Shown: positions 30,909 through 43,700, counted from the first letter of the stretch. The stretch: 64,000 nucleotides of DNA from Spirometra erinaceieuropaei (GCA_902702965.1 CACRXP010000018.1:657253-721252), one strand, 5' to 3'. Translations and numbers: made by a program. Notes: generated by a model from the sequence alone, not told the origin.

Positions 30909-31499
30909 TATGTATTGCACCGGACGTTCGCTCTGAGGTCAGGTGAAACAGAAAACCGAAGGAATTGTGTCCGGCTAATACATACTCAAATAGGTATGGT
31001 AGGTATTCCTTCCAGGTCACAAATGTTTGGGGGTCTTCTCCCGATTATTACCTTGGTTAGAAGCAATACGTTAAATACAACATTGATACCAGTACATATT
31101 CTGTTGGATATGTGACTGTATACTGCGGAGTAGGTTCATGATAAATGTCAATATTCCCCGTTAATTGAGTCCCAAATTATCGTTTTTGGAGACTCCAGGC
31201 CTGTCGTAAACAAACTGTCAAGCATTTTACGTAAGGAAGACCCAAGAGGCTATCGGTGAACTAGATTTGATATCCTGAGCAGACAGTTTCGATTTGCAGA
31301 ACTTCATGAATTTTCGCTTCGTGAAGACCATGAAATATGTGTTTCAATCCTCATGCATTCGCTCTATGGCACCTCTTTCATAATATAAATCTTAACATAA
31401 TGAGTAAATGTGTTACTTTGAGAAATTTATACCATTCGAAAATATGCGTTATTTATTGGTTTGAGCTTGTTTGCTCAGACTCAGCAAGTCGACTAAACT

Positions 31500-32154
31500 G
31501 TGTTGGGATTATCGAGCGTCTTTAAGACAACTGTTCCAATTCCCGAACAGTTTTGAATCCGACCTGCGGTTAAACTTGCCCTCAGGGTCTCAAAACTACA
31601 AGCCGTAAATTTTTCGCGTACGGATAACCATATATTCCTCTACAGTGTTAAGAGAATATCATATGGGTTGGTAAAATTCAACAAAGGTTTTAAGCCCTGT
31701 TGTTAAATTAACAATCCACATTAGTAAATGCAGAGACATGGCGTTTTATGAACGGACATCTCACGAAATAAAAAAGCCCACGATTATAAACTCTGTTTAA
31801 ACCAAATTATGCCTTTTCGTTACGTATAAAAATAAAAGAGACGTCATTTTCTACCGAATGAGTAAGCGAAGGAATATTTTTACGCATGTTTTCCATGAAA
31901 TATAATTTAATTTTTAAGGACGTCGAAAATCAATGATAAAAAAGCGTGATATATATGTAGTCAGTTTTTACAGAGCATAGTCTTTGAATGCAGCCGGAAC
32001 GAATTTCGTTCAAATGTTGGCATCCTGTGGTAGCTGAATTTTAATAAAATTATGTTGCCTAACGATTACTTTTACAACCCTGCCTAATTAATATTTTCTA
32101 AATGACAACGCATTTCGGAATTTCGGTTTACATTTCATGAGTTAGGCAACTTAA
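31500..32154 (-). mobile_element. Partial copy of the mariner-type long-TIR element
   Basis: Segment 31535-31700 matches the reverse complement of the interior of the element at 35105-36090 (blocks AATTCCCGA, CCGACCTGCGGTTAAACTTG). Segment 31885-32154 matches its terminal arm (CGAAAATCAATGA, CGCATTTCGGAATTTCGGTT, CATTTCATGAGTTAG). The left arm is lost or too decayed to see. Confidence 0.6.
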
Positions 32155-32163
32155 TTTATATGC

Positions 32164-32601
32164 ATGCATCAAATATTCCTAGCGGCATTCATTTATCGTT
32201 TGTGCTTTTTGTCCCTTGCCTGTGAGCAAAAAATTAAACCATCTTCTGAAGAAGCGCTACGACTAGGGCACATCAATAGATCTTTCTTTATGTGTTTCCA
32301 ATTTGTCCGTCCTACACTTAGTCCAGAAGAACTGCTCTGCATTACGCATGTCAATTGTTTGAAAACAGATGGCTCCCATAACCTTTGAGCTGACAGCTTT
32401 AAAGTGTATGCTTGGTGCCCATACGAAATCGATGTAAAATATGTTGCAAAATATAACCCTAGCGGTGAACTTTATGCTGTGCGGCAGAGTTCCGATGTCT
32501 TTCGTGGTCAAAATATGTTCGCCATAAGAAATCCATTTTATTTACGGAAGCTTGAACACACAATTAATGGAATGTCAACCAGAACGAGGGAACCAGATTA
32601 A
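32164..32601 (+). pseudogene. P2X-receptor-like ectodomain fragment with an in-frame stop
   Basis: A single frame of 145 codons is broken only by TGA at 32386-32388. It starts with a hydrophobic leader (MHQIFLAAFIYRLCFLSLA). Later blocks include ELLCITHVNCLKTDGSHN, FKVYAWCPYEID and FRGQNMFAIRNPFYLRKL. The AWCPxExD motif and the following N-F-x-x-x-I-R-N-x-F pattern resemble the Cys-rich head of ATP-gated P2X channels (AWCPVE... then ENFTVFIKN), which is the basis of this weak call. No transmembrane part is present. It starts 10 bp after the mariner-type element. It might instead be a diverged secreted-family gene or two exons read through; the stop favours a pseudogene. Confidence 0.3.
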
Positions 32602-35104
32602 GAACACATCGAGCTGTACGGAGTAGGAAGACGGCGGTTCAATTGGTTTTTCGCCAGGTGCATGAAGAGCTTTCTCCAGTTCTTTTGTGATGGCCTGAAA
32701 AAATCTGGTCATTCGTCTTTGGGATAGTCCTGACCTGCCTCTGGTATGCGAACAAATTGAATTCGGACGAAAGTCCTCCCGTCCAATTGCAGAAACCTCC
32801 CCCTTACACGTAAACGCATGCTTTAGTAATTCACGCGGTATCTTTTGAGAACCCTGTACTGAGGCAGCTAAAGGAACAAAACATATAAGAATTCCATCAT
32901 GCATACTGGATTCATAGTCGTATTCATGCTGAAAACGGTGAAAGTGCAGTGGAATTTATGGTATCCAACAAAATAAACAAACAGCCTCCACCTGCATCGA
33001 ATGTTCCTATGGGATGAACCGATGGAAGTTTTTACGCTGTGCAAGTATCCATGAGATCGCACAGTCAAACCGTTCAGTTCTGGGCTTAAAATATCCAAGG
33101 TTCAAATCACCAAAACATCGGTTTGGTAATGGGCAAGGCATTTTTGTTCATAATCTTCATTGAAAAAGTAAATTTCACATAAATAATTGAGAAACCGTTA
33201 CGGGTTATGATCTACTAAAAGCAGAATTCAAACCTTTATAATCTGAAAATTCGTATAATAATATGTCAAGCGGACGTTTTCTGTACTGGCCTGGTGCGTT
33301 ATTCTGAGTGGAGACAAAAGTGCGCTTAATGACATGGTTAGTCTGTACGGTGGACAAGCACAACATTGTCGTCTCAAGAGTTCCTAATAAAATGTTAGTT
33401 ATGGATTTTCAGGTTTTTCTAATTCCGTGTTACTCATTAGCATGGGAAGCCGTATCCCCAAGTCAACTTGGATATGTTGTCTCCTTAATAAACCGCATCA
33501 CTATGATAATTTGGCGGTACTGGCTGAGTCATCCTGCGGCATGAAAATGAGCTGTTCTGACTTCATAATGATGCCATTTTAACTTTTGTGCCTTATGCTT
33601 TGTTTCCTAACAGTAGCCAAGACATCTCATGCCTTAAATAGACTGCACTCGCAACGAGATTTAACCTCATGCAAATACACGCCCAATAATGACATCCTGT
33701 TGATTTTTAACTTGTGCAAAATTTTCTCAGTTATCATTCTGGGAGGGATTCCTTTCTAATGTAAGGTGCGGTAAATGTTATTGGTTTTAAATACCCACTT
33801 TTCGCTCGCAAATAAGGCCATCTGAACGGATATATGCACATTAGCCATGAGAAATAGAACAAAAGCGACCGGATAAAACCGACGCTAACTCAGCAATAAA
33901 TACTAATCCATTTGTTTCCGTCGTAAAGATTTAAAAACAACTGTTGCTCCCCTACGGCAAGCCCCATATTGTAGGCCACATGTGACGCACCTTCCTTTCA
34001 GGATCGAATAAATTTTTAAAAACCTACATTTTCTTGTCAAAAAAGCGTCTATTTAAGTGTTTAATAACACTTAAGAGTATGACAAGTTGTTAGGTCTCAA
34101 TAAAGTTTAAAGTTTCCGGAGAACAGTGACGTGCCCAGAAAAGGAATACATACATATCTGTAATATGCCTGAAGATCCGAGGTCCAGATATATTACTGTG
34201 TTTATCATCCCCAGTTGCGATGAAAAAACATGCTCATTTGATAACACATTCTACGAATGATATCTTCTTTCGCCGCACTTTCCAACGTTTAAAATGATGT
34301 TATACTACAACGACATTTCACGTGGGTCAAGCAGTTGGCTGACCATATTCCGGGTGAAGTTATATACCCCCGCAATCATTTGAAATTCCCTCCCCTCCTT
34401 GTACCATGACATTTGGCATATTTTCGCCCCACACTGGCATCTCAACGTTCCGTGCCATCATTTCTGATAGAAAACCCTAGCTGTAAATAAACCGACATTC
34501 AGAAACCGGGACTCGCACTGTGTCGATGATGTTGAAAAGTCCACTGTAAACAAATCTGCAAAATGAAAATCGATTTATCTGTGTTCTGGCCAAAATGAGT
34601 AGTTGGCGATTTTTTTCCCAAACAGTTAGCTAGGTGTTTCAGCAACAAAGCCTATGTCCATTTATGTCATTCCTTTAATTTAGTTGTCATTTTCATCAAA
34701 ATACATTTTTACTGATGTATTAATGAATTAAAAGCCTATACACTAATAATATCCGTACCGCAGAACTTAAAATTGAATCGGCCTTCTGGCCATAAACTAT
34801 GAATCTAAACCTTGTTAAAAGGTAGGTTTACTGTCGGCTTATGCAGCTTACTTTCAAAACATGCCGAGTTCGGCATAATGAATGTAGTGTTTTTATTATG
34901 TGTGTCTAAGAGGATATAAAGATCTTTTCAATTAAGTATAGAACTCCCCTAAGGGATGCACAGAAGCGATTTATCTCAGCGGAGTTTGTTCATGAGCTTA
35001 TGAGCATTTTACAATGTAGTGTTTGTACAAAAGGAGCATGAGTTATTTTTCAATTACATACACTTTCACCAGCACGACTGAACTCGATTTAAATTTAAGA
35101 CATA
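32602..35104. other. Intergenic, no gene recognised
   Basis: The minus-strand frames 32575-32904 and 32868-33098 look somewhat protein-like but lack motifs and splice partners. The rest is AT-rich and featureless to me. Confidence 0.4.
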
Positions 35105-36090
35105 GAGTAGGTAGGCTAACTTGGGAAATGTCGGTAGAAATTTCAAACGGCGTTCTCGTTTCGGAAAGATTGATTAAGTAGGGTTGTAGAATTTATCATA
35201 ATGCAACATAATTCTATAATGATCCAGTTACGCCAGGGTGTCTTCTTTCGAACGAACCAATGTTGACTGCATTCAAGAACTATAATCTGCAAAAAATGAC
35301 TACTTAAATAGCACACAATTTTTTCCTTGATTTTCGATGCTCTGAAAATTCAATTATATTTCATTGAAAGCGTGCATAAAAATATTTATTCTTTTATTTG
35401 GTCGGTAAAAACATAAGTCTACTTTCAATTTTATGATCGAAGGATGAGTATAATTCGGTTTCAAAAAGTTCCTAATTGTGAGATTTTTTGATACCGTGAA
35501 ATTGCCGTTCATGAAACGCCATGTATCTGTATCTGCCAATGTGGCTTGTAAAGTTAACAGTATTGTCCAAATCCTTTGTTTAATTTTATGAAACCTATAT
35601 GGCCTTCTCTTAATACTATAGAGAAATATATGATTTTCCGTACACGGAAAATTGTGGACTTGTAGATTTAAGACCATAAGTGCAAGTTTACCAGCAAGTC
35701 GGGTTCAAAGTTACTCGGGAATTGGAAGAGTGTTTTTAAAACCGAATCATATACTTCCGTCGAGCATAAAATGGAAAAACGATGGATTTTCGAATAAGTG
35801 AAAGAAAAAACTTTTTATACATGTTTTCAATGAAATATAATTGAACTTTTCAGAGCATCGAAAATCAATGAGAAAATTACATGCTACCTAAGTAGCCATT
35901 TTTTGCAGAGCAAAGATCTTGCATGCAGTCGAAAATAATTTCGTTCGGAAGCCGGCACCCTTAGGTAACTGGATCATGAAGGATTATGCTACACGATGCT
36001 TAATTTTACAATCATAATTAATCAATCTTTTCAAAACGAGAACGCATTTCGAAATTTCTTCAGACATTTCATGAGTTAGTCCACCTACTG
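35105..36090. mobile_element. Non-autonomous mariner/Tc1-type element with long terminal inverted repeats (copy 1)
   Basis: Ends GAGTAGGTAGGCTAAC and CCACCTACTG are inverted and flanked by TA on both sides (35103-35104 and 36091-36092), as expected for TA target-site duplication of the mariner/Tc1 superfamily. The inverted arms are about 265 bp each (GAAATTTCAAACGGCGTTCTCGTTT on the left against its diverged complement on the right). About 450 bp of AT-rich interior contains no transposase. Length 986 bp. A homologous copy with the same structure lies at 53201-54140. Confidence 0.8.
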
Positions 36091-36108
36091 TAATGACATT
36101 GCTAAGCA

Positions 36109-36405
36109 TTACTTAAGCAAACATGTTTGTTCAATGTGTCTCACAGGTTTGGTTGGAACTAGTTTCATTCGAAATGTCGATATCTTCCTGGGGTATATCC
36201 CCTTGTAATTTATAAAAAGTTGCTTCTTGAACAGATTTAAAGTGATATCGTGAAGGCTTTCGAAGCAGCTGCTACCGCGACTGTCAATACCATCATGGTT
36301 GTCATAAGCGTTAATAAAACTGCCAATCATGTTGCTGCTGTTACTACAAATATTTCTGCCTTCACGGGCCGTCGGCATTGCAAGTTTGATACGGCACAAT
36401 GAAGG
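36109..36405 (-). pseudogene. Orphan exon-2-like segment of the secreted family
   Basis: On the minus strand a good acceptor (TTTTATTCTCAG) ends at about 36406. A frame follows after two bases, the same phase as exon 2 of the family. It reads LCRIKLAMP, then SSCFESLHDITLNLFKKQ and INYKGIYPRKIST. The Cys positions partly fit family exon 2, but the third Cys is missing. The expected exon 3 region downstream is occupied by the mariner-type element, so I read it as a broken copy. It could be an unrelated frame. Confidence 0.3.
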
Positions 36406-36803
36406 ATGCCAAACTGAGAATAAAACTTAAATAAAAGATACGGCTAGAGCCTTTGGGAACTTGAATCAAACAAAATGATAAAACGTCCATCGGAAGCACA
36501 CATTCTGTGCTAGTTCCTTCATCCTAGATCTTAAAAGATGAGAGTATACCTTTAACCTTAACAATGGTTCCCGAAATATGAGGTCAACTGATCAGGCCTT
36601 ACAATATCGTTGATGGATAAGTGACTTTGCATGCTTCAGACGAAAAAATTCTTAAAACTTAAAGCATTAAGCAGCACGCGCGCACTTGAAGACGTCTAAC
36701 GAGACATCCAATAAGAACGATATAAGAAAGAACATTAATATGAACTGGGCATTAGAAATGGCATAATATCCGGGGGTGGCAGGTGCGTAGTTGAAAAAAC
36801 GCA

Positions 36804-38813
36804 ATGACAATGACGATCTGTTGCGTATTTGCTGTTTTACTATGTGCTATGGCCTGCTTTCATAATAATGGTACGTTATTTTGCAAAATAGTATGAAAAC
36901 GGTTTTTTATTGCATGCGTAAAGCCCATTAAATACTTTAGGAAGGCTTTTTTGGAATGCATATGCATATCCCAAAAATGAGCACGTTTGAACAAGAAATT
37001 TTATTTAATTTGTATGCAAAGTTGTACATACAAGGCCTCTAAGAGTTAATCGCGGCAATTTTAAAGTCCACGCCTTTGGCCAGGATAAAATTACTAGAGA
37101 TTTGAACTCTTAAATTCCCATGAGAATTTAAACCTATGTTTCGTTTAACAGACCTATAAAGAAAGGTCAGCAAATTCTCCTATAGTGTCCCAGACAGGAC
37201 CATTGTATACCATAGTATCCATAATTTTTTTCGAATACACTTTTCGAGTTTAGTAATTATTATCACAATTAATTAATTTCTAGAACCAATGACGTGTCCG
37301 AAAAAAGGCGACATGTTTCGTTTGCCGGAAGTCGTTGAACATTTACTGGAGAAAATAGATGACATTATAATAAGACAAAATGATAGTTCAGAAACCTGGA
37401 CAGAAATGAATGTTCGGGTCAGCAAACAGTCTATTGTCAACGACTGCAGCATAATTAAAACCATCAGAAACAAAAAACTCGTGCAATGCATTTGCCACCT
37501 TGTTTTCTCCTCCATAAGTGTTCGTCTTTCTTATCCGGTAAGTACACTCATCTAAATTGAAGCATTCTTTTCCTGAATGAATTTTGAAAAAAGGCAAAGG
37601 CGACGAAACATGCGGTATTAATTGAAGTCGTTAAATTTCGTGGCCTCTTATTCAACTGCGCACGGTCATTGCGTATTTAAAAGACAAGGTAAACATAAAA
37701 GATAAAAGTCAGTTTGATATAGGGGTGCGCATGACGAGGGGGACAGAGGAGGGAAGTTACCCAAGCAGGCAAGTTCATTTTACAGTGAAAACACGTCAGG
37801 CGTGAATAAAATTGAACACACGGGTCAGCAGTTGTCATGCGGGCGGAAAGGGGGAATTAGAGATCGGGTTTGGCAATGGGGTTATGTCACTGTCGATCCT
37901 AACCATGCCAGTGCGAGATTGATCACGTGATCTGGCTGCTTTCGTTGGGTCCACCGTGTGGACCGTGTCTACTATGCGCTTTGTTCATTGAGTTTTGCCG
38001 AGGCCACTGCAATATGGAGAGGATAACCGGAACTCCGTAATCAGCTGAATCACATGATCAACCTCGCACTGCCATGGTAAGGATCGACTGTGACAAAACC
38101 CGATCCCGAAAACCCGTTCTCTCATCCCCCCTTTCCCTCCGCATGACAACTGCTGTCCCGTGTGTTCAATTTTATTCACGCCTGACATGTTTTCACTGTA
38201 AAGTGAACTTGTCTGCTTGGGTAACTTCCCTCCTCCTCTGTCCCCCTAGCCATGCGCACCCCAATATCAAACTGACTTTTTTGTCTTTTATGCTTACCTT
38301 GTCTTATAAATATGCAACGACCGTGCGCAGTTGAATAAGAGGTCACGAAATTTAATGACTGCAATAAATACCGCAGGTTTCGTCGTCCTTGACTTGTTTA
38401 AACACAGATAGTAAATAATGTTTGTTAGTCGATGTATAGAGTTGTAAGTTATTTGCACGTATATGCCGTTAATAACATTATTCATACTCAACTTGTTCCT
38501 TCAGGATGAACTGGTTTCATTAACCATGCCAGCATGGATGAATGCTACTGGTATGGAATATATCTTCAAACATGTATTCTCGACGGCCACCGTTGATATT
38601 TCATACGCACCGGAAGACAACAATGGACGTGGTTTGACACTTGTGTCTGCTATCAAAGTGATAAATGTGTCTCGTAATTCACCAGTATACAAGTTTGTGG
38701 GGTTTAGAGGTTTCTTTTCATTGTGGTCAGTAGTGAATATGTCAGATGTTGTGGAAATTTTAAATAAGGCACTTTTGTATGCAGAGCCCTTGTATTGCTA
38801 TCGAAATTTCTGA
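36804..38813 (+). CDS. Predicted secreted cysteine-containing protein, family member B
   Basis: Exons 36804-36870 (67 nt), 37284-37537 and 38505-38810 plus stop. Junctions are GT-AG with phases 1 and 0, the same as member A; 209 residues. Exon 1 gives a signal peptide (MTMTICCVFAVLLCAMACF). Exon 2 reads PMTCPKKGDMFRLPEVVEHL, then NDCSIIKTI and QCICHLVFSSISVRLSYP. Exon 3 reads AWMNATGMEYIFKHVFSTAT, VDISYAPEDN, NVSRNSPVYKFVGF and FSLWSVVNMSDVVEILNKAL, and ends AEPLYCYRNF. Two Asn-X-Ser/Thr sites in exon 3 could be glycosylated. Member A has Cys where this protein has Tyr (MEYIF against LECTF), so one pairing may differ. AATAAA overlaps the TGA stop. Intron 2 contains a 0.8-kb inverted repeat. 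Confidence 0.82.
37595..38390. repeat. Foldback inverted repeat inside intron 2 of member B
   Basis: Arms of about 350 bp (37595-37943 and 38042-38390) are complementary along their length, with about 100 bp of unpaired spacer. Outer ends read CGACGAAACATGCGGTAT and ATACCGCAGGTTTCGTCG. Inner blocks include GATCGGGTTT and CCATGCCAGTGCGAG. No coding potential is seen. In the pre-mRNA it would form a long hairpin. Confidence 0.85.
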
Positions 38814-38818
38814 ATAAA
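38813..38818 (+). terminator. Poly(A) signal of member B, overlapping the stop
   Basis: TGAATAAA at 38811-38818: the last base of the stop is the first base of AATAAA. Confidence 0.6.
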
Positions 38819-40463
38819 ATTTGAACGGAAGAAGGGCTTTAATGACTGTGTATTGAACCCAAGATTGCCAACGCGTTATGCATGCGGTGTATACAGGAAC
38901 AAGCAACTAGCATTTCAGATTTAAACAGAGTTTAAAATATAAGCATCTGCCCGTTGGAAAAAGTTTTTTTGTAGCGATAGGGCAGATAGTAACTACGAAA
39001 AGATGCCGAAAAATTCAATTTGAAAGTAGACATCACTTCTTATACAAGGTTCTCATTTTTTGAAATTTCGGTTAGATCCCTGTTGATAGCCCTCCCGGTA
39101 CTGAAATCGCCCAGCTCCCTGTCTTACGGGACCGGTGGTAATGGGGGGTAAACGTGTGGGGCACTTGTGTGCAGTCGCAACGTCGTAGCCTAAATTAAAT
39201 AAGGTAAAAAATGAAAGATATAAAAACGAACGTGGATACTGAGTACGGTCTGCGGAATAAATTCATCCTAGGTCCAGATAGGAATAAATTGTAAGTCGAG
39301 GCAAACGACCAATAGTAGGAAGGCAGTCTCTCTGAAGGTCATTCCGCATTGTCTGTGATAATACTCCAACCAATATGATGGATATGACAGCAGGAGATTC
39401 AACCAGCGACACGCAGGAAAGTACAACGCAATCGCGGTAAGACTTTAATAAAAAATAGGGTAGGGTGGAAAAGAAATTCCGAAAATAATATTTTTTGCCA
39501 CTTAGGTCACATGTATGTTAGACACTAAAGCAGTATTTTTGTGCTAGGCGCGATTGTTGTAGTAAGCTGCCTTTGCAGTCGATCGCTATGAAACTAACCT
39601 ACAGCCGGCGGTGATCGTAAGGACGGATAGTAAACCCTCCATGTCTGGCGGGTCGGCGTTCGAAACGCCTTACTGCTTTTTGTCTGAACCATGTAGGCAC
39701 TAAGTGCGCGATGTGGTAGGTGAGGTACGCGCAAGTGAAACCCAGCGCAGTCGAAACGCCGGGGTCGTAGTTCGTTAAAGCCGAAGTGCAGCAAAGTATT
39801 GCTAACTGGCCCTGGCGGCGTTTACAAAGTGTCCCAGTTTGCAGCCCAACCGCTGCGACGAAAAGCAATATGGCTGTTCGTAAAGGCCGGGGGGGAGAAG
39901 GGGAGCACTTTGTCAGTACGACTGAAACAGAGGTAGAGTTTCGGTAGACGTCCCGTCTGCGCGCTGGCTGTTCTTTCAAGCAAGATCGACCGATACTCTG
40001 TTGGAGGGACATAGGTAAACCGCGGAGGCTGTGTGCTCGGACTGTATGCCCTGGACGCATGGATTCGAAATCGATCAGCAAACAGCATCCTGACAGCAAA
40101 ATGAAGGATAAGCTAGCCAAGACGAAGGATGTGGCAATCGAAAGTATCCTCCTCTAGAAGACAGCTACGCTGGGCAACTCTCATCGCAGGAAGCCTGTAC
40201 CGCCGCAAAGAAGGGGCCCGCGGCAATCTTGGTAAAGGGGGGAAGGGAAATACAGTGTGCGGCGCCCGCGGCAATCTGAGTCAAAGGGGGGAAGGAAGTG
40301 CAGGAAATACAGTCCGCAAGCGCATTAGAAACATAATGAGGACGTAACTACAACTATTGAAATTGAACCAGTAGGCACAATCGTGGTGTAATTGGGCATG
40401 GCTACCAACAGGGGTCCGACCGAAATTTCCTTCCATTTCTGACTAAACGTACATTTACCAGCC
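38819..40463. other. Intergenic; GC-rich island and a short tandem duplication
   Basis: 39590-40120 is GC-rich. It is open in several minus-strand frames (longest 39599-40120, 173 codons), with no signal peptide, domain or splice context; overlapping open frames in high-GC DNA are not good evidence of coding. At 40217-40318 a unit of about 50 bp (GCCCGCGGCAATCT...AAAGGGGGGAAGG...GGAAATACAGT) is duplicated in tandem. Confidence 0.45.
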
Positions 40464-40709
40464 ATGCGTCATTTTTTAAAGATTGTTCTTTGTTTATGTT
40501 TTTCTTTTCGTGCCCATATACTTTGTCAAATGACAGCGTACGAAAAGAATTTAGACAGATGTTTATCTGTTTTCTATGTCTCTCCTCTCCGTAAAACACC
40601 CTTTACCATCATTCGGTATTTACCAAGGTCCACAGGCTTACTCAAGTTAGTTGGAGGTGGTACATTATACTATTGTCCCAAATTCAAGCTCATCTATCAG
40701 CAAACTTAA
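40464..40709 (+). CDS. Small predicted secreted protein, single exon
   Basis: An 81-residue frame starts with a classic signal peptide (MRHFLKIVLCLCFSFRAHI, cleavage likely after ILC or just before). About 60 mature residues follow with two cysteines (LDRCLSVFYV and LYYCPKFKL). A poly(A) signal AATAAA (40708-40713) overlaps the TAA stop, as in member B. It has no introns. I see no clear alignment to the three-exon family. The small size leaves real doubt; it could be one exon of a larger gene or a chance frame. Confidence 0.42.
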   Translation: MRHFLKIVLCLCFSFRAHILCQMTAYEKNLDRCLSVFYVSPLRKTPFTIIRYLPRSTGLLKLVGGGTLYYCPKFKLIYQQT

Positions 40710-40714
40710 TAAAT

Positions 40715-43700
40715 AACCAGAAGCCAAGTGAGTCTTATATGAACTGTAGTTATGAAAACATGGATGTAGCTAACTAAATATCATTGTGCACGTAAGAGAT
40801 AAGACGAGTAGGAAAGAGGAATAGGACTTAGGCAATTGCTAACAAGGCAACCGAGTCAGTCATATTACCAGTCCTTATTTTGTTGTCCATCGGCCAACCA
40901 TTTTTCCCGTATTGGCGGCTACGAACGTTGGTTGAATTCTCAAACGTTGTTGCCACATTAAGCGTTCCTTTACAACAAAAAAATTCCTGTTCCAATTCCG
41001 TCGTCCTTCTGCAACAACAAAGGTCTCTGATATGAGAAGATTGGTGCTTTTTACGCGAGGACACCAGACAGGGTCTCGGTCACACCATCGCATTTAGGGA
41101 ATTCAATTCGTCTAATTCAACATCATTTGATAGTCGTCGGCTCTGACGAGCTCCCGACATTAAGTTGGACGTACGCCAAAAAGCACTTATTCACCAGGGC
41201 CGCCTGCGTAAAGTTGAACTCGAATTGTCACTGCATCTTCATTTTGGGGTTTTATTTAACAAGTTGTTTACATTCCGTCTACGAGGAAATTCATCTCATT
41301 ATGCTGTAAGAAAACACAGTATGCGGCTTATAAAATGTTGCAACTGATGTAGACTATGTCACATACAGGATGTGAGTCATTAATAAGCGGGAAATTGCAC
41401 GGCTGGACGTTAAGACATTACGCCCTCAGGAAAAACCTCATTATCAGGGACACTTTTAAATCCGAAAGGTGAGCATTCGTTGTCTATTAACTGTCCACTA
41501 TCAAATGAGTGCAAGAAACCGTATTTTTATAATGTCTTCACCAAAATTGATTCGGATTCAAATAAGCATCAAAACCATTAACAAAAATGCTTGCTGGGAA
41601 AGTAGTTAGTTTCTGTATCGAGTAGGGTATGCACAGGCGGCCGAGGAAGGTGTATTTGAAAGTCGGTATCATGACGTGCCTGAAATATCACGGGATTAGA
41701 CCGCAAGATAGTCAATATTATAGCCCTAATTAAATAAGCATTCGTAAGGGGAAATGCATTATGTTGATTTCAGCTAACATTTCATGATGTCAGTCACTTA
41801 CTACACAAACCCCAACATGTTGCATGACTGGTAACATTTCGGCCCGTTAGCACAGTCACGGTTTCATCGTTAACAGGTCCTCTTAGACAGTGCGCTAAGA
41901 GGCCCGAAAAACGTTCGGTATATCTGGTGGATAATACAATCTGCGTCCCATTGCGGCACCCAGCTCTACTCTGTGACCCTCTTACGCTTTGATCACCGTG
42001 ACGACTACACAGAGATAACTATCATTAATCTGTGCTGTAATCCAAATGATGGCACTCGGGGTTTGTCTATTATTAAGGCTGGTTGCCCCTGAATAGTTGC
42101 CAAGCACAAACGTCCTACGGAACTTATATCAGACAATGCCAAGGGTGACCCAGGTTGATTTTATTTGCTTTTCTATTCAATTTTTGAATTTCCTGCATGG
42201 AGAAGTCGGACCGCACGACAAATAATGCTCCATATGTTCAATACCGAAAATGACTATTTGGTGAAAGTCATTTTGAGGCAGCCCACATAATTTTCCAAAC
42301 GTCGAAACAAGTTGACTCATTCAAACTAAAGTCTGACTATGTACGAGATTACTGCACTTTATGGCACGACACGGCGTATGTTTGCCAATCCCAATTTTAA
42401 AATTACTAAAGCGTCTGGCTCTTCAAAATAACCAGTGTGTCAGCAAACTTATTCCCATGCTAAACATTAGAAAAAGTCGATTTTCAAGTGTGGAAAGCTA
42501 TGTTTAGTAGAACGCATGAAGGTAAAGTATTCTCCTCTCAAAGGTAAACACTCTCGAATGCGCAAACGGTATCTGGTCGGGCGTTAGCATAAAAAATTGA
42601 TCGAATATATCGGAATCTCCATTTTCACTCAACCGTACGAACATCTTACGCGATAAAAGTGCCCAGACTGATTTTCCATGTGAGAAAAGAATATTTATTT
42701 AAAAAAAAACTAGGCCAGAAAGGAAACTAAGTAACGTTTAGAGTGTGCAAAAAACTATCCCCTCAGTTTCTATTATCAGATTTCATGGGCTATATTGCGT
42801 ATTTCATAATTTTTTCACTAGACATATTTTCAAGTTTAGGCGGAAAACTACGATTCTTTGTATTTCACAGGTTTGCAGCATAGTTGTTGCCTAGACTGCG
42901 TTTGTTAATCCGTGCATGATTTTTAGAAGAGGGAACGTGTCTAAACCCGAGCTTTGCCAGCCGAAATCGCAGCAATTAAAGATTAATTTTTACCTCACGG
43001 AAATCTGACAAAACACAATGTAAACAAGAAAGTTATTTTTGAAAATCAGGGGTTTATTGATTAAAAAAATGCGATATGCAAATCTTTATAATGTTTCAGC
43101 TTGAAACTCGGCAATGACGCTCATAGGCATTTATTTTGCTAGACGTTCATACGTTTTAACACCTTTGCAGATACTGTTAAAAGGCCAACCGTGAAGTCCA
43201 TTTAGCAAATTTTAAACGTGCAGTAGTTTGCATTTTTATAGTCAGCTTTTTGCTGCTGCGTACCTTAGATAATTAGCAGTTAACTACAGCATAGCATTCA
43301 TGTGACTACTTTTTGAACATTCACCAATTTAAAACATGGGCTAAACGGAAAAAGGGCATAGCGCCAATGATTCGAAATGTAAAAATAAATTTCGCCCGCA
43401 GCAAAATTGCCATCTTTGATTCGCTATGACATATGGAAAATTGACAACAGTTTAACTTTTAATCTTTATTTTAAAAGAACGTAAATTGCAAAGCTGCCCG
43501 TCGGCAAAATACTTAGTCAGGAGGCAATATATTAGAGAAAATTAATTGATCGATCTGAGGAACATTTATTGCCCACCTTCGTTGTTAACGCCGATATTCA
43601 TGGAGAAGAGGTCCTCTGTTTGAGAAAGTATAAAGATATAAATCTGAGGGAACACGAACGAACTTGTTACGCCGGTAAATGGTTTAAATAAACACATTAT

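Noticed and set aside
39599..40120. 173-codon minus-strand frame
   Set aside because: Several overlapping open frames in a GC-rich island, no motif or splice support; kept only as a remark.
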